Source: Pseudoalteromonas lipolytica (GTDB lineage: Bacteria > Pseudomonadota > Gammaproteobacteria > Enterobacterales > Alteromonadaceae). Taken from it: 64,000 bases of DNA. Shown piece after piece: positions 1-8,261 of this stretch (position 1 is the first letter of the stretch; each line of letters begins with the position of its first letter). The stretch is taken from positions 186,001-250,000 of the forward strand of contig NZ_FPAZ01000005.1 in the NCBI RefSeq assembly GCF_900116435.1, given 5' to 3'. The position numbers were made by a program, and so were the translations under genes. The notes under the pieces were generated by a model that ran no database searches, had not been told where the DNA came from, and was given only the letters and a program-made list of their open reading frames with translations.

Positions 1-271
1 TGTTTGAGCGGCCATTACGGCTTGACGAATTAATGCTTTTAATCCCTTCAATACCCGAAATACGATTTTCGAGCACTTGGGTTATTTTGGTTTCAATAAT
101 TTCTGCACTGGCCCCAGTATACGATGTGCTTACACTCACAATCGGGGTTTCAATATCAGGGTATTCACGCAGTGGTAGCATCGAAAAAGCGACGAGACCA
201 AAGGTAAGTAACAGTAAGTTTATTACGATCGCAAAGACCGGACGTTTAACGCTAGTATCTGTAATTTTCAT
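1..271 (-). CDS. RND efflux permease, N-terminal part (cut by window edge)
   Basis: Inner-membrane proton-driven RND pump subunit. Only about the first 90 residues are inside the window. The start ATG is at 269-271 and begins MKITDTSVKRPVFAIVIN, the usual cytoplasmic lead-in and first membrane helix of AcrB/MexB-like pumps. It is followed by the periplasmic start LREYPDIETPIVSVST and the ISGIEGI motif typical of the porter domain. The start lies 3 bases after the stop of the adaptor gene upstream, so the two are one operon. No outer-membrane channel gene is visible. The substrate cannot be told from this fragment. Confidence 0.9.
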   Translation of the reverse strand, partial: MKITDTSVKRPVFAIVINLLLLTFGLVAFSMLPLREYPDIETPIVSVSTSYTGASAEIIETKITQVLENRISGIEGIKSINSSSRNGRSN

Positions 272-274
272 GGT

Positions 275-1330
275 TTAGCCCTTGATACTAACTTTGCTGC
301 CAGTGCGAATTTTGATAATGCCTTCAGTCACGACTTGTTGACCATCTGTTAGACCCTTATCGATGGCAACCCACCCGTTATGACGTCCCGCTACATGTAC
401 TTCAACTTTATTGGCAACCCCGTCTTCAATTTTGAATACATAGTGTTTATCTTGCTGAGGGATTACCGCTTTTTCAGGCACCATGAGTGCTTGGTTTGAA
501 CTCAGTTGTAATGCGGTGTTTAACAGCATACCAGGGCGTAATAAACCGCTTGAATTGGTAAAACTGGCAGTCACTTCAACACTGCGAGTAACCGAGTCAA
601 TGCGTGAGCTGATGTGCGTGACTTTGCCGTTAAAGGTTTTTCCTGGGTAAGCATCATTTTGAGTCATGACTTTCATGCCTAGCTGCAGTTGCGCAAGGTA
701 TTTTTCAGGAACTTTAAAGTCCACTTTTATAATACTGATATCATCGAGAGTGGTAATATTGGTGGTGCTATTAACATAAGTACCTATCGAGATTTCACGC
801 TTACCTAATAAGCCTGAAAAAGGCGCTTTAATGGTCATTTCTGCCAGTTTAGTTTTGGCGCTTTCAAGCTGAGCTTCGGTGGCATCTACACGAGACAATT
901 GCTCTTCAAGTAACGATTTAGCGGTTGCTTGCGAACGTGATAGTTCGGTTAAGCGGTCTAGTTGGCGTTTTTCTTCACGTAAATTGATACTCAATTCTTT
1001 TACTGCTAATTCTTCTTGTTGTGCTTGTAACTGAACTAGTTTTTGACCTTTACTTACTAAATCGCCATCATTGAAAAATATATCAGTCACATAGTCGTTT
1101 TGTGCACTGCGAATGAAGATCGCTTGATTCGCGCGCGCGCTGCCTATCGCTTCGATTAAAACGGCATTTTCTTCAGCCGTGACGGTATGTGCGACAACCT
1201 GGGTTGAACGGTCTCCAAAGTTGCTTTGCTCGCCTTGGCTTGAAGGTAAATATAAATAAATACATAACCCTAGCAAAAGGGTAATAATAAAAGGAAAAAG
1301 CGCTTTACCAGATTGTGTCGAATACATCAT
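275..1330 (-). CDS. RND efflux periplasmic adaptor (membrane fusion protein)
   Basis: 351 aa, the usual length for an AcrA/MexA-type adaptor that joins the inner-membrane pump to the outer-membrane channel. It has an N-terminal hydrophobic anchor (about residues 10-30), a lipoyl-like half domain, an alpha hairpin rich in E/Q/L (about 100-165), the second lipoyl half containing APFSGLLGKREIS, and a beta-barrel and membrane-proximal region ending in ITEGI-type residues. There is no lipobox cysteine, so it is anchored by its N-terminal helix. It is first in the operon and the pump gene follows after 3 bases. The family call is firm; the exported compound is unknown. Confidence 0.93.
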   Translation of the reverse strand: MMYSTQSGKALFPFIITLLLGLCIYLYLPSSQGEQSNFGDRSTQVVAHTVTAEENAVLIEAIGSARANQAIFIRSAQNDYVTDIFFNDGDLVSKGQKLVQLQAQQEELAVKELSINLREEKRQLDRLTELSRSQATAKSLLEEQLSRVDATEAQLESAKTKLAEMTIKAPFSGLLGKREISIGTYVNSTTNITTLDDISIIKVDFKVPEKYLAQLQLGMKVMTQNDAYPGKTFNGKVTHISSRIDSVTRSVEVTASFTNSSGLLRPGMLLNTALQLSSNQALMVPEKAVIPQQDKHYVFKIEDGVANKVEVHVAGRHNGWVAIDKGLTDGQQVVTEGIIKIRTGSKVSIKG

Positions 1331-1477
1331 CGTGTTACCAGAAAATTAGTTGAGTGTAGTGTACAAAATTAGTACGTGCCCCGTATGTCAGGTATCTCAT
1401 ATATTTGTGCATTTGGCGTAAAAGTTAAAAGTTCAGCGCATTTGTTCCTTAATTGTTATGAGAAGAGAGGTGTAAGT

Positions 1478-1576
1478 ATGAGTAAACAAACCAAGTGTCC
1501 GTATTGTTTAACGCTTAGAAAGATTGTTTTGGTCACAATTGTAATGTTTATTTTTTACTTTTCAGTGTATGGATAA
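1478..1576 (+). CDS. Small single-pass membrane protein (32 aa), putative
   Basis: ATG at 1478 follows a purine-rich stretch GAGAAGAGAGG at good distance. The predicted product has a CPYC motif near the N-terminus, a short basic patch (LRK) and one membrane helix of about 17 residues. A longer reading from 1376 has no ribosome site and a less protein-like start. The stop overlaps the start of the DUF2982 gene by 8 bases (ATGGATAA), suggesting translational coupling. I do not recognise the family; it may also serve mainly as a leader for the next gene. Confidence 0.5.
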   Translation: MSKQTKCPYCLTLRKIVLVTIVMFIFYFSVYG

Positions 1577-2285
1577 CAAAAACGCGATTTTAAAGGTACG
1601 GGCACAGGCTTCGCGACATGGTATTGAGTTTTTATTGGTCGGAGGCATTGGGCTTGTATTCATTATGCTGTTTAACCTGCTACGTCCCGGTGAGATTAGT
1701 ATAGTGGAAATTTTTTTAGTCAGTAGCTGCCTTGCTGCTATATTTGTCGGCTTTTTTAAAACACAAGAGCCTTATTATAGCTTTACCTATACTAATCAGT
1801 TGCTTATATATCATCATAAAGTTGGGCATTGGCAATTAAAACGAGAAAACTTTCACCACAGTGGTGTCCCAAAAGTGGAACAAGGCTTAGAATACCTTGA
1901 GTTAAACGCAGTTGGTATTAAACTCAATAACATAGATGAATTTTTAACTCAGATTCACCCCCGAATTGCAGGGCGATTATTAATAGAACAACGTCATATA
2001 TTTATGCAAGTTGTTCAAAAACATTGCAAAAATGGCAATTGCCCATCAGAATGGTTAGTTGAAGAGACGGACTACACTGCCCCTAGTGGTCAGCTTTACA
2101 AAGGATTGATTGCCATGTTTGCTAATCGTACGCAGCATTTGAGGCAATTGACAGGGTACGATTTATTGTTGCCTGCCAATGCACTTGATACTGATATTTG
2201 GCAATTCAGTGCAGATTTGAATCGTTGGAAATTAAACCCTAGTGAATTTATCAATACTCGTTTACAGAAAGATGTAAGTAATTAG
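1569..2285 (+). CDS. DUF2982 family membrane protein
   Basis: 238 aa. Two membrane helices lie at about residues 18-36 and 46-63. A soluble domain follows, with the conserved-looking NGNCPSEWLVEE motif near residue 155. The protein resembles the DUF2982 family of Vibrio and Alteromonadales, whose function is unknown. Its start overlaps the small membrane ORF by 8 bases and the next gene follows after 23 bases, so the three probably form one transcript. Confidence 0.75.
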   Translation: MDNKNAILKVRAQASRHGIEFLLVGGIGLVFIMLFNLLRPGEISIVEIFLVSSCLAAIFVGFFKTQEPYYSFTYTNQLLIYHHKVGHWQLKRENFHHSGVPKVEQGLEYLELNAVGIKLNNIDEFLTQIHPRIAGRLLIEQRHIFMQVVQKHCKNGNCPSEWLVEETDYTAPSGQLYKGLIAMFANRTQHLRQLTGYDLLLPANALDTDIWQFSADLNRWKLNPSEFINTRLQKDVSN

Positions 2286-2308
2286 GTGGCAGTAAGTAGG
2301 AAAAGGCT

Positions 2309-2641
2309 ATGAGTCAAGAACGTTCTTTTATTAAAAGTGGTCGAAACACAATTATTCATAAAGATAAAAAACTCGACTTAGTAATTGTGAATGGCGAAAA
2401 CCACCCACGTATAAAAGTGACACAAAATGGTCTTGAACCGTTTAAAGAAGATCTGCCAAAAAACCGTCGTGAAGCAAAAGAGCGTTACCTCGAAATGGTT
2501 TACATCACCAGCCCTGATGTTTTTGCAGAAGAAAAACGTCTATTGTTCATTCAAGCCCTTGATGGCCGAGAATATAAGATAGATTACAGTAAAATTGGCA
2601 CTAAATTGTTTGTGCGTATTCATCAAGAAAGTTACTTATAA
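2309..2641 (+). CDS. Conserved-looking hypothetical protein, 110 aa
   Basis: ATG at 2309 follows AGGAAAAGG at good spacing. The product is soluble, rich in Lys, Glu and Arg, with no signal peptide or membrane segment and no motif I recognise. The coding sequence is well formed and the gene follows DUF2982 by 23 bases. Function unknown. Confidence 0.7.
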   Translation: MSQERSFIKSGRNTIIHKDKKLDLVIVNGENHPRIKVTQNGLEPFKEDLPKNRREAKERYLEMVYITSPDVFAEEKRLLFIQALDGREYKIDYSKIGTKLFVRIHQESYL

Positions 2642-2730
2642 TTTAGGGTGTTCTTGGCACTTTACTTGCTAGTTATCTTCTTATTTGGCCGTTGGTTATA
2701 AAGCCAACGTTGCATTTTAAGGTGGTAAAC

Positions 2731-4407
2731 ATGAGATTAGTGCCTCTTGTAGTTGTTGCATTAACGACACTCACAGCCTGTGGGGGCGGTGGGTCGAGTG
2801 ACACAACACCAATCGCTGCGACAGTTAATGCTGGAGCTGATCAGCAAATTATTGAAAAAAGCGAGTTTACATTATTGGCTAAGGGCTCGCCTGCTGATGG
2901 AACATTTACGTGGCAACGAGTAAGTGGCCCTGTTGTAGAGGGTTTCCCAGCAGAAGGTGCTGAGCAAACTCTCACTGCCCCTGATATTAAGCGAGACTCA
3001 GAGCTCGTACTTAAAGTTAATTATCAAACGGGTGATGGTCAGTTAGTCAGTGATGAAGTAAGCATATTCATTACCTCTAATAACCAGCTGCCTGTTGCCG
3101 TGATCACGCAAACTGCACCGCAAGAACTGCCCTCAAAATACAATGATACTATTGTGCTCAGTGGTGAAGAGTCTGTCGATATTGATGAAAATGGTTCGAT
3201 AGACAGTTATTTATGGACTCAGCTTTCGGGCCCAGATTTAACCGTTGATAGCTTTAATAATCAAACGATTAGCTTTACTCACCCGCTGCTAGAATCAAAC
3301 ACGCCAATGACATGGCGACTAACAGTGACCGATGATGAAGGGGGCTCTGCAAGCTCTGAACAGTCATTTACGCTTAATAAAACCCTTGAAGTAATCATTG
3401 CTAACGCTGGGGAAGATCAGCAAGTTATAGAGTTTGATACCGTTACGCTTGATGCAAGTAACAGTGAAATTGTGACTGCAACCAAGCAGTGCTATTGGGA
3501 ACAACTAACGGGTGAAATAGTCACCCTTGCAAATCAAAATCAATGTATCACCACATTCATTGCCCCTGATGTTGATACCGACACAGAACTTAGTTTTGAG
3601 GTTACCGTCACCGACAGTAAATCGCGCAGTGATACAGATACGGTAGTGATTGGTATCAGCCCTAAACCCCTCGGCCTTATAAATGATACGGGCATGAGCG
3701 ATTGCTATAACAACACGCAAAAAATTAACTGCAAAAGTGACAACTTCCCAGCTCAAGATGCAGATTTAGGGCGTGACAGTGTTGCTAATCAACTTGATAA
3801 AGTAGGCCAAGGTGACTTGGCATTTGATTTTACAAAATTAAATGAATTTGCGGATGAGCTGCCAGACGACGCAGTAAACTTTAGTTGTGTACGCGATAAC
3901 GTGACAGGCTTAATTTGGGAAGTAAAAGCGGCAAGTGCCACACTGCCACCGGCAACCACTAACCGTGCAGCAACAAATCATTACACGTGGTATTTAAATA
4001 GTAATAACGGGGTACAAACGGGCAGTGTTCAAGGTGCAGCAAACTCAACGTGCCCAAGTAACACTGCGTGTGGTTTACAAACGTATGTGAATGAAGTGAA
4101 TGCGATTGATTTTTGCGGCGGCACTAATTGGCGTGTTCCCACCTATACCGAACTTCTGGGAATACTGGATTACGCTAAACAAGGTGAAGCAAGCTTACTC
4201 AACAGTGAGTTTTTTCCAAATCAGCCAAGCAATATTCAGCTAAGCGATGATGGCAACCCGTTTATGCCGTATTGGACATCACAAACCGCTGTGGATGGTA
4301 CCAGTTTGTCGCAGGCATATATCATTGATATGAGTAGCGCAAACGACTTGGCCTACCCGAAAGGGAAAACCGCCTTTGTCCGCTTAGTAAGAACACCGGG
4401 AGAATAA
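2731..4407 (+). CDS. Lipoprotein with Ig/PKD-like repeats and C-terminal DUF1566 domain
   Basis: I place the start at ATG 2731, after AAGGTGG. This gives a clean lipoprotein signal (hydrophobic core, lipobox LTAC, then GGGGSS). The reading frame is also open from a TTG at 2692. About 558 aa. Residues roughly 25-330 form three beta-rich repeats with GADQQ...F/VTL and TDDEG-like motifs of Ig/PKD/REJ type. The C-terminal 190 residues are a DUF1566 domain (TGLIW, NWRVPTYTEL, PYWTSQ, FVRLVR) with several cysteines. DUF1566 domains are found in surface adhesins. The mature protein should sit in the outer membrane. It is followed after one base by a second DUF1566 gene. Confidence 0.82.
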   Translation: MRLVPLVVVALTTLTACGGGGSSDTTPIAATVNAGADQQIIEKSEFTLLAKGSPADGTFTWQRVSGPVVEGFPAEGAEQTLTAPDIKRDSELVLKVNYQTGDGQLVSDEVSIFITSNNQLPVAVITQTAPQELPSKYNDTIVLSGEESVDIDENGSIDSYLWTQLSGPDLTVDSFNNQTISFTHPLLESNTPMTWRLTVTDDEGGSASSEQSFTLNKTLEVIIANAGEDQQVIEFDTVTLDASNSEIVTATKQCYWEQLTGEIVTLANQNQCITTFIAPDVDTDTELSFEVTVTDSKSRSDTDTVVIGISPKPLGLINDTGMSDCYNNTQKINCKSDNFPAQDADLGRDSVANQLDKVGQGDLAFDFTKLNEFADELPDDAVNFSCVRDNVTGLIWEVKAASATLPPATTNRAATNHYTWYLNSNNGVQTGSVQGAANSTCPSNTACGLQTYVNEVNAIDFCGGTNWRVPTYTELLGILDYAKQGEASLLNSEFFPNQPSNIQLSDDGNPFMPYWTSQTAVDGTSLSQAYIIDMSSANDLAYPKGKTAFVRLVRTPGE

Positions 4408-4408
4408 T

Positions 4409-4930
4409 ATGCGTAAACTATCTTTCTATGCATCGGTTGCCTTACTGGCAACACAGCCTACATTTGCTATGGCGCAGGTTTGCTACGATGCGGTAACGCA
4501 AACGACCCCAGACAGCCGCTTTGTCATTAACGAAAATGGCACGGTAAGTGATGTAGAAACAGGCTTAATGTGGCAACGTTGTAGCTTTGGACAAACTTAT
4601 AATAGTGCAACGGCAACATGTGAAGGCACCAGCCAGCAGCTAACCTGGGGTGAAGCATTACGCGGTGCAAAGAATACGCGTCTTGCCGGTTTTTCTGATT
4701 GGCATGTGCCTAATGTAAAAGAGTTAGCCAGCATTTTAGAGCATCGATGCGTGCAGCCGAGTATTAACGAAAGTGTCTTTCTTGCTACTAAGCTGCAAAA
4801 TTACTGGAGCAGCACATCAGGAAAAGAGCGAACAGACCTTGCTTGGGTTTATCAGTTTGATAAAGGCATAAACAGTCTTCACGCTAAAGAATCCGATGTA
4901 TTTCTGCGACTCGTACGTTATGAAAAATAA
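4409..4930 (+). CDS. Secreted DUF1566 domain protein
   Basis: 173 aa with a Sec signal peptide (about residues 1-22, cleavage near AMA-QVC). It is a stand-alone DUF1566 domain: TGLMWQRC, LTWGEAL, DWHVPNVKELASI, YWSST, FLRLVRYEK. It starts one base after the stop of the lipoprotein gene, which ends in the same domain, so the two are probably co-translated and may act together at the cell surface. Its 3' end overlaps the 3' end of convergent cca by 13 bases. Confidence 0.82.
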   Translation: MRKLSFYASVALLATQPTFAMAQVCYDAVTQTTPDSRFVINENGTVSDVETGLMWQRCSFGQTYNSATATCEGTSQQLTWGEALRGAKNTRLAGFSDWHVPNVKELASILEHRCVQPSINESVFLATKLQNYWSSTSGKERTDLAWVYQFDKGINSLHAKESDVFLRLVRYEK

Positions 4931-6027
4931 TTTTTAATGATAGATAGCCGCGCGTTTTCAAGCGCGGTTTTTATGTCGGCCCCTTTAATTCCTTGGGCGA
5001 TAAATTGCTGTGGATCGACAGCGCTTGCCTGTTCAGTCACTTGGTGTAGTTGTGTTATACATGCCACTGGCTTTTGTTCACTTATTTCTAACGCCTTGAG
5101 TACGGCGTTTAAACGCTCAGGACGACGCCATAAATCAAGTCGGTTAAAACAGCCTAGCAGTGCGTCACAATCCGGCTGCTTGTCAGTCAATATTGAACGA
5201 TGAGCAACAGTGTTAAGAGCAACATCACGCACTTCATTTGGTAGACGGATCTGCTGTGCGATTGTGTGAATATCAGATTCTGTTAGCGAGAGTGTCACTT
5301 GGCTAAAAAGTAATGCTGTGTCTGTAATAGAGTGCTTGTTGGCATAATCAAAGCGCGCTTGCATCGTTTGATACAATGCATCACTCCACTGTGATTCTAA
5401 CGTGGGGCTGATCACATGTAAGCCTCCAATTTTAAAGAGAGTATTTAAAAACTCTGCAAATGCGCCATCACTAAGAGATTTTTCGCATTCTAACCAAACT
5501 CGTTCCGCTGTGAGTGTTTCAAGCTCGCCTGCTTTTACCATCGCAATAAGCAAACGTTCTGTTTCTGGCGCAATAGAAAAGCCTAAGTAATGATAACGAG
5601 CAGCAAATCGGGCGACTCGTAAAATACGTAACGGATCTTCAGAAAACGCATCTGAAACATGGCGTAATAAACGGTTCTCGATATCGCTTTGCCCACCAAA
5701 AGGGTCAACTAATGTGCCATCTTCGGCTTGCGCTATCGCATTAACAGTTAGGTCTCGGCGGATTAAGTCTTGTTCTAAAGTGACATCGGGCGTGAAATCG
5801 CAGATAAATCCCGTATAACCTTGGCCTTGTTTCCGCTCAGTTCGGGCAAGTGCATATTCTTCTTTTGTTTTTGGGTGCAAAAAAACAGGAAAGTCTTTGC
5901 CGACTTGTTGGTAGCCTTGTTTAATTAGTTGCTCGGGAGTTGCACCTACGACAACGTAGTCGCGTTCTTTTACTTCACGACCTAACAGTGCGTCTCTTAC
6001 AGCGCCACCGACCAAATAAACCTGCAT
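4918..6027 (-). CDS. cca: CCA tRNA nucleotidyltransferase
   Basis: 369 aa. Adds or repairs the 3' CCA end of tRNAs. Class II nucleotidyltransferase head: GGAVRDALLG at residues 7-16, then ERDYVVVG, the ALARTERK segment, RRDLTVNAIA, and EDPLRILRVARFAARY. The gammaproteobacterial enzyme is usually about 410 aa with a C-terminal HD phosphohydrolase domain. This copy is shorter and I see no clear HD motif, so it probably has only the polymerase activity. The gene is divergent from the gspA-like gene and overlaps the DUF1566 gene at the 3' end. Confidence 0.95.
   Translation of the reverse strand: MQVYLVGGAVRDALLGREVKERDYVVVGATPEQLIKQGYQQVGKDFPVFLHPKTKEEYALARTERKQGQGYTGFICDFTPDVTLEQDLIRRDLTVNAIAQAEDGTLVDPFGGQSDIENRLLRHVSDAFSEDPLRILRVARFAARYHYLGFSIAPETERLLIAMVKAGELETLTAERVWLECEKSLSDGAFAEFLNTLFKIGGLHVISPTLESQWSDALYQTMQARFDYANKHSITDTALLFSQVTLSLTESDIHTIAQQIRLPNEVRDVALNTVAHRSILTDKQPDCDALLGCFNRLDLWRRPERLNAVLKALEISEQKPVACITQLHQVTEQASAVDPQQFIAQGIKGADIKTALENARLSIIKNYFS
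4948..4973 (+). terminator. Rho-independent terminator inside the cca 3' end
   Basis: Stem CCGCGC / GCGCGG with an 8-base loop, then TTTTTA. It lies about 18 bases after the stop of the DUF1566 gene and ends its transcript. It is wholly within the antisense of the last codons of cca. Confidence 0.75.
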
Positions 6028-6222
6028 AGTACACCTATTATTTTTACCTTTTCGGTATTTTACGTTATTTGCCAGCGATACCCAAACTCCAAAAAATAGG
6101 CGCTTTATTCGGGGCCGTGTTTTTTATCTTAAAGTAATTTTAGTATAACGTACGAACAAGGTTTTAAGTCGCGTAGTTTTTTGCCATTATAGGCCGTGAT
6201 TTTAAACGCAAGGAACATCACG

Positions 6223-7143
6223 GTGTATTTAAGCTATTTTGGCTTGTCAGAAAAACCTTTTTCGATTGCCCCTAATCCTGAATATTTATTTCTTAGTGAG
6301 CGTCATAAAGAGGCCTTAGCGCACCTTACTTATGGACTAGGTGAAGCCGGCGGTTTTGTACTTTTAACCGGCGAAGTGGGAACAGGTAAAACAACATTAA
6401 CCAGAAGTCTGCAAGAGCAGTTACCTGAAAACACGCAAGTCGCACAAATTCACAACCCGGCATTGTCTCAACTTGAATTGCTTGCCAGTATTTGCGACGA
6501 ACTTAAGATTGACTATGACAGCGAAAATGCCACATTAAAAACCTTAACAGATGTGATTAAAAAGCATCTTGAGGCGAATAATTTAGCAGGCGGTCATACC
6601 ATCTTAATTATCGATGAAGCACAATTGCTGGCTCCCGATGTGCTTGAGCAATTACGCTTATTGACGAATATAGAAACAGATCATAAAAAGTTACTACAAA
6701 TAGTGTTAGTTGGGCAGCCTGAGCTACAAGAGCTATTAAAACGCACCGAACTTAGACAACTTGCTCAACGTATTACGGCGCGTTACCACTTATTACCGCT
6801 TAGCGAAGGCCAAGTATTTGCTTATGTTAAACACCGTTTACTCAAAGCAGGTACTGAACAAGCGCTCTTTTCTGCTGATGCCTTAAAAGCGATTTACCAA
6901 GTAACAGAAGGGGTGCCAAGGCTTATTAATTTATTGTGTGAGCGCTGCTTAGTCGGGGCTTTTTCACAGCAAAAGCTGAGCATTGATAGTGAGCTTGTCA
7001 TGCGCTCAGCAGTTGAAGCTTTACCGCCAAGCAGTGCGCCTATTTCGTCAACTGCTAACAAAGAGCCAAGTTATGTTTGGCTTTATCCTGTTTCATTTTT
7101 AGCCGTATTGGGTATGGGTATTGGTTTATCTTACCTAATATAA
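6223..7143 (+). CDS. GspA/ExeA-like AAA ATPase, short form
   Basis: About 306 aa from GTG 6223, which follows AAGGA at good distance and starts the family-typical MYLSYFGLSEKPFSIAPNPE. An upstream GTG at 6196 is less likely. AAA domain: Walker A GEVGTGKTT (about residues 51-59), Walker B ILIIDEAQLL, then a winged region (RITARYHLLPL). A single membrane helix ends the protein. Aeromonas ExeA is about 550 aa with a periplasmic peptidoglycan-binding domain; this copy stops at the helix and lacks it. The gspB-like gene follows after 13 bases. By family, the pair helps insert the type II secretion secretin through the peptidoglycan. An MshM-type role is an alternative. Confidence 0.8.
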   Translation: MYLSYFGLSEKPFSIAPNPEYLFLSERHKEALAHLTYGLGEAGGFVLLTGEVGTGKTTLTRSLQEQLPENTQVAQIHNPALSQLELLASICDELKIDYDSENATLKTLTDVIKKHLEANNLAGGHTILIIDEAQLLAPDVLEQLRLLTNIETDHKKLLQIVLVGQPELQELLKRTELRQLAQRITARYHLLPLSEGQVFAYVKHRLLKAGTEQALFSADALKAIYQVTEGVPRLINLLCERCLVGAFSQQKLSIDSELVMRSAVEALPPSSAPISSTANKEPSYVWLYPVSFLAVLGMGIGLSYLI

Positions 7144-7156
7144 CGAGTGATCATTT

Positions 7157-8236
7157 ATGTCATTACTTTTAGATGCAATTAAACAATCTGGTCAACACGA
7201 GCAAACAGCGATTGATCATGACCACGCTGCTCTGCAGCTTAAACAACAACAAGAATTAACCCGTTATCGCCGTCTTGCCTTTTCGTTTGGGTTATTACTA
7301 GCGGTTATTTTAACGCTGATGGCAGGCTTCTCTATTGGTAAATGGCTGCAAAAAAATGAACCTTTTGCGCAAAAGCAAGTTACTAGTAACAGTGCTGAAG
7401 AGACACAAAATTCTTCACAAGCGACAGAGACTTTAGCGACAACAGATACAAATAATGTACCTGTAAAAGAACAGGCACCCGCAACAGCCGTTCCGCAAGC
7501 TGCCAATACACAGGCCAATCTGCCTGTTAACAATACTGCGAATAATGTGGGCCAAGTGCCTGTTACAGTCGCACCTCAGCAGCAAATGATGCAGCAAGTT
7601 CCTGTGCAAGGGCAGCAATATCAATGGGTGCAAGTACCCGTTAATACCGTGCCTGTTTATGCTAATCAAGGTTATCAAGGGCAACCTGTTTATCAACAGC
7701 CTGTGTATCAAAATCAGCCAATTTATCAGCCTCAGCAACCGCAATTTTCGCAGCCAATGCAAATGCAACAAATGACACCGCAGCAAATGAGCAGTCGAGA
7801 CATTGACATGAGCAAATACAAGGTGCTGGGTAAGCCGCTAAATGATCAAAGCCCATCGCAAGTCAACCAAACCGTGGTTGATGACGAATTTAACGACGTG
7901 CCTAATAACTTAAAAAGTGCCTTCGAGAGAGCAGTCCAAGATGTCGATAATAAGCATGTGGCTGATATAACGCGCAGTACTAAAAACTCATCATACGCAG
8001 AGCCTGTCGAACTGCTGCCTGACTCGCTGCAAAGCTTGATCCCAACAATTAAGTATCAGGCGCACATTTATGCCTCTGAAGCCTCTAAACGTTGGATAAA
8101 GATAAATGGTCGTGAATTGTATGAAGGCGATAATATTGGCGTACTCAATGTGATAGAAATCACACCTGAGCAAAGTTTATTTAGTTACGACGGTTACGAG
8201 TTTACGTTAAAAGCACTGCAAGACTGGCCTGAGTAG
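7157..8236 (+). CDS. GspB-like type II secretion assembly protein
   Basis: 359 aa. A short cytoplasmic N-terminus (MSLLLDAIKQSGQ) leads to one membrane helix (about residues 39-59), then a long low-complexity periplasmic linker very rich in Q, P, V and Y (about 75-215). The C-terminal domain of about 65 residues (IKYQAHIYAS...INGRELYEGD) matches the T2SS GspB C-terminal fold. It pairs with the preceding ATPase, as ExeA pairs with ExeB. No other gsp genes are nearby, as is usual for this accessory pair. Confidence 0.82.
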   Translation: MSLLLDAIKQSGQHEQTAIDHDHAALQLKQQQELTRYRRLAFSFGLLLAVILTLMAGFSIGKWLQKNEPFAQKQVTSNSAEETQNSSQATETLATTDTNNVPVKEQAPATAVPQAANTQANLPVNNTANNVGQVPVTVAPQQQMMQQVPVQGQQYQWVQVPVNTVPVYANQGYQGQPVYQQPVYQNQPIYQPQQPQFSQPMQMQQMTPQQMSSRDIDMSKYKVLGKPLNDQSPSQVNQTVVDDEFNDVPNNLKSAFERAVQDVDNKHVADITRSTKNSSYAEPVELLPDSLQSLIPTIKYQAHIYASEASKRWIKINGRELYEGDNIGVLNVIEITPEQSLFSYDGYEFTLKALQDWPE

Positions 8237-8250
8237 CCAGTCTTATATTT
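8221..8250 (+). terminator. Terminator hairpin overlapping the gspB stop codon
   Basis: AGACTGGC and GCCAGTCT form an 8-bp stem around a 7-base loop, followed by TATATTTA. The stop TAG (8234-8236) lies in the loop and second arm. It probably ends the gspAB transcript before the convergent HD-GYP gene. Confidence 0.6.
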
Positions 8251-8261
8251 AAAAATAGTGG

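Noticed and set aside
1376..1477. N-terminal extension of the small membrane ORF
   Set aside because: No ribosome site at 1376 and a non-protein-like sequence; ATG 1478 has a good site.
7433..7786. Long minus-strand frame and repeat-like DNA in the gspB linker, suggesting a tandem or CRISPR-like array
   Set aside because: The periodicity comes from Gln/Pro/Val/Tyr codons of the GspB linker; no regular spacer-repeat pattern, and the antisense product is Leu/His/Arg-rich nonsense.
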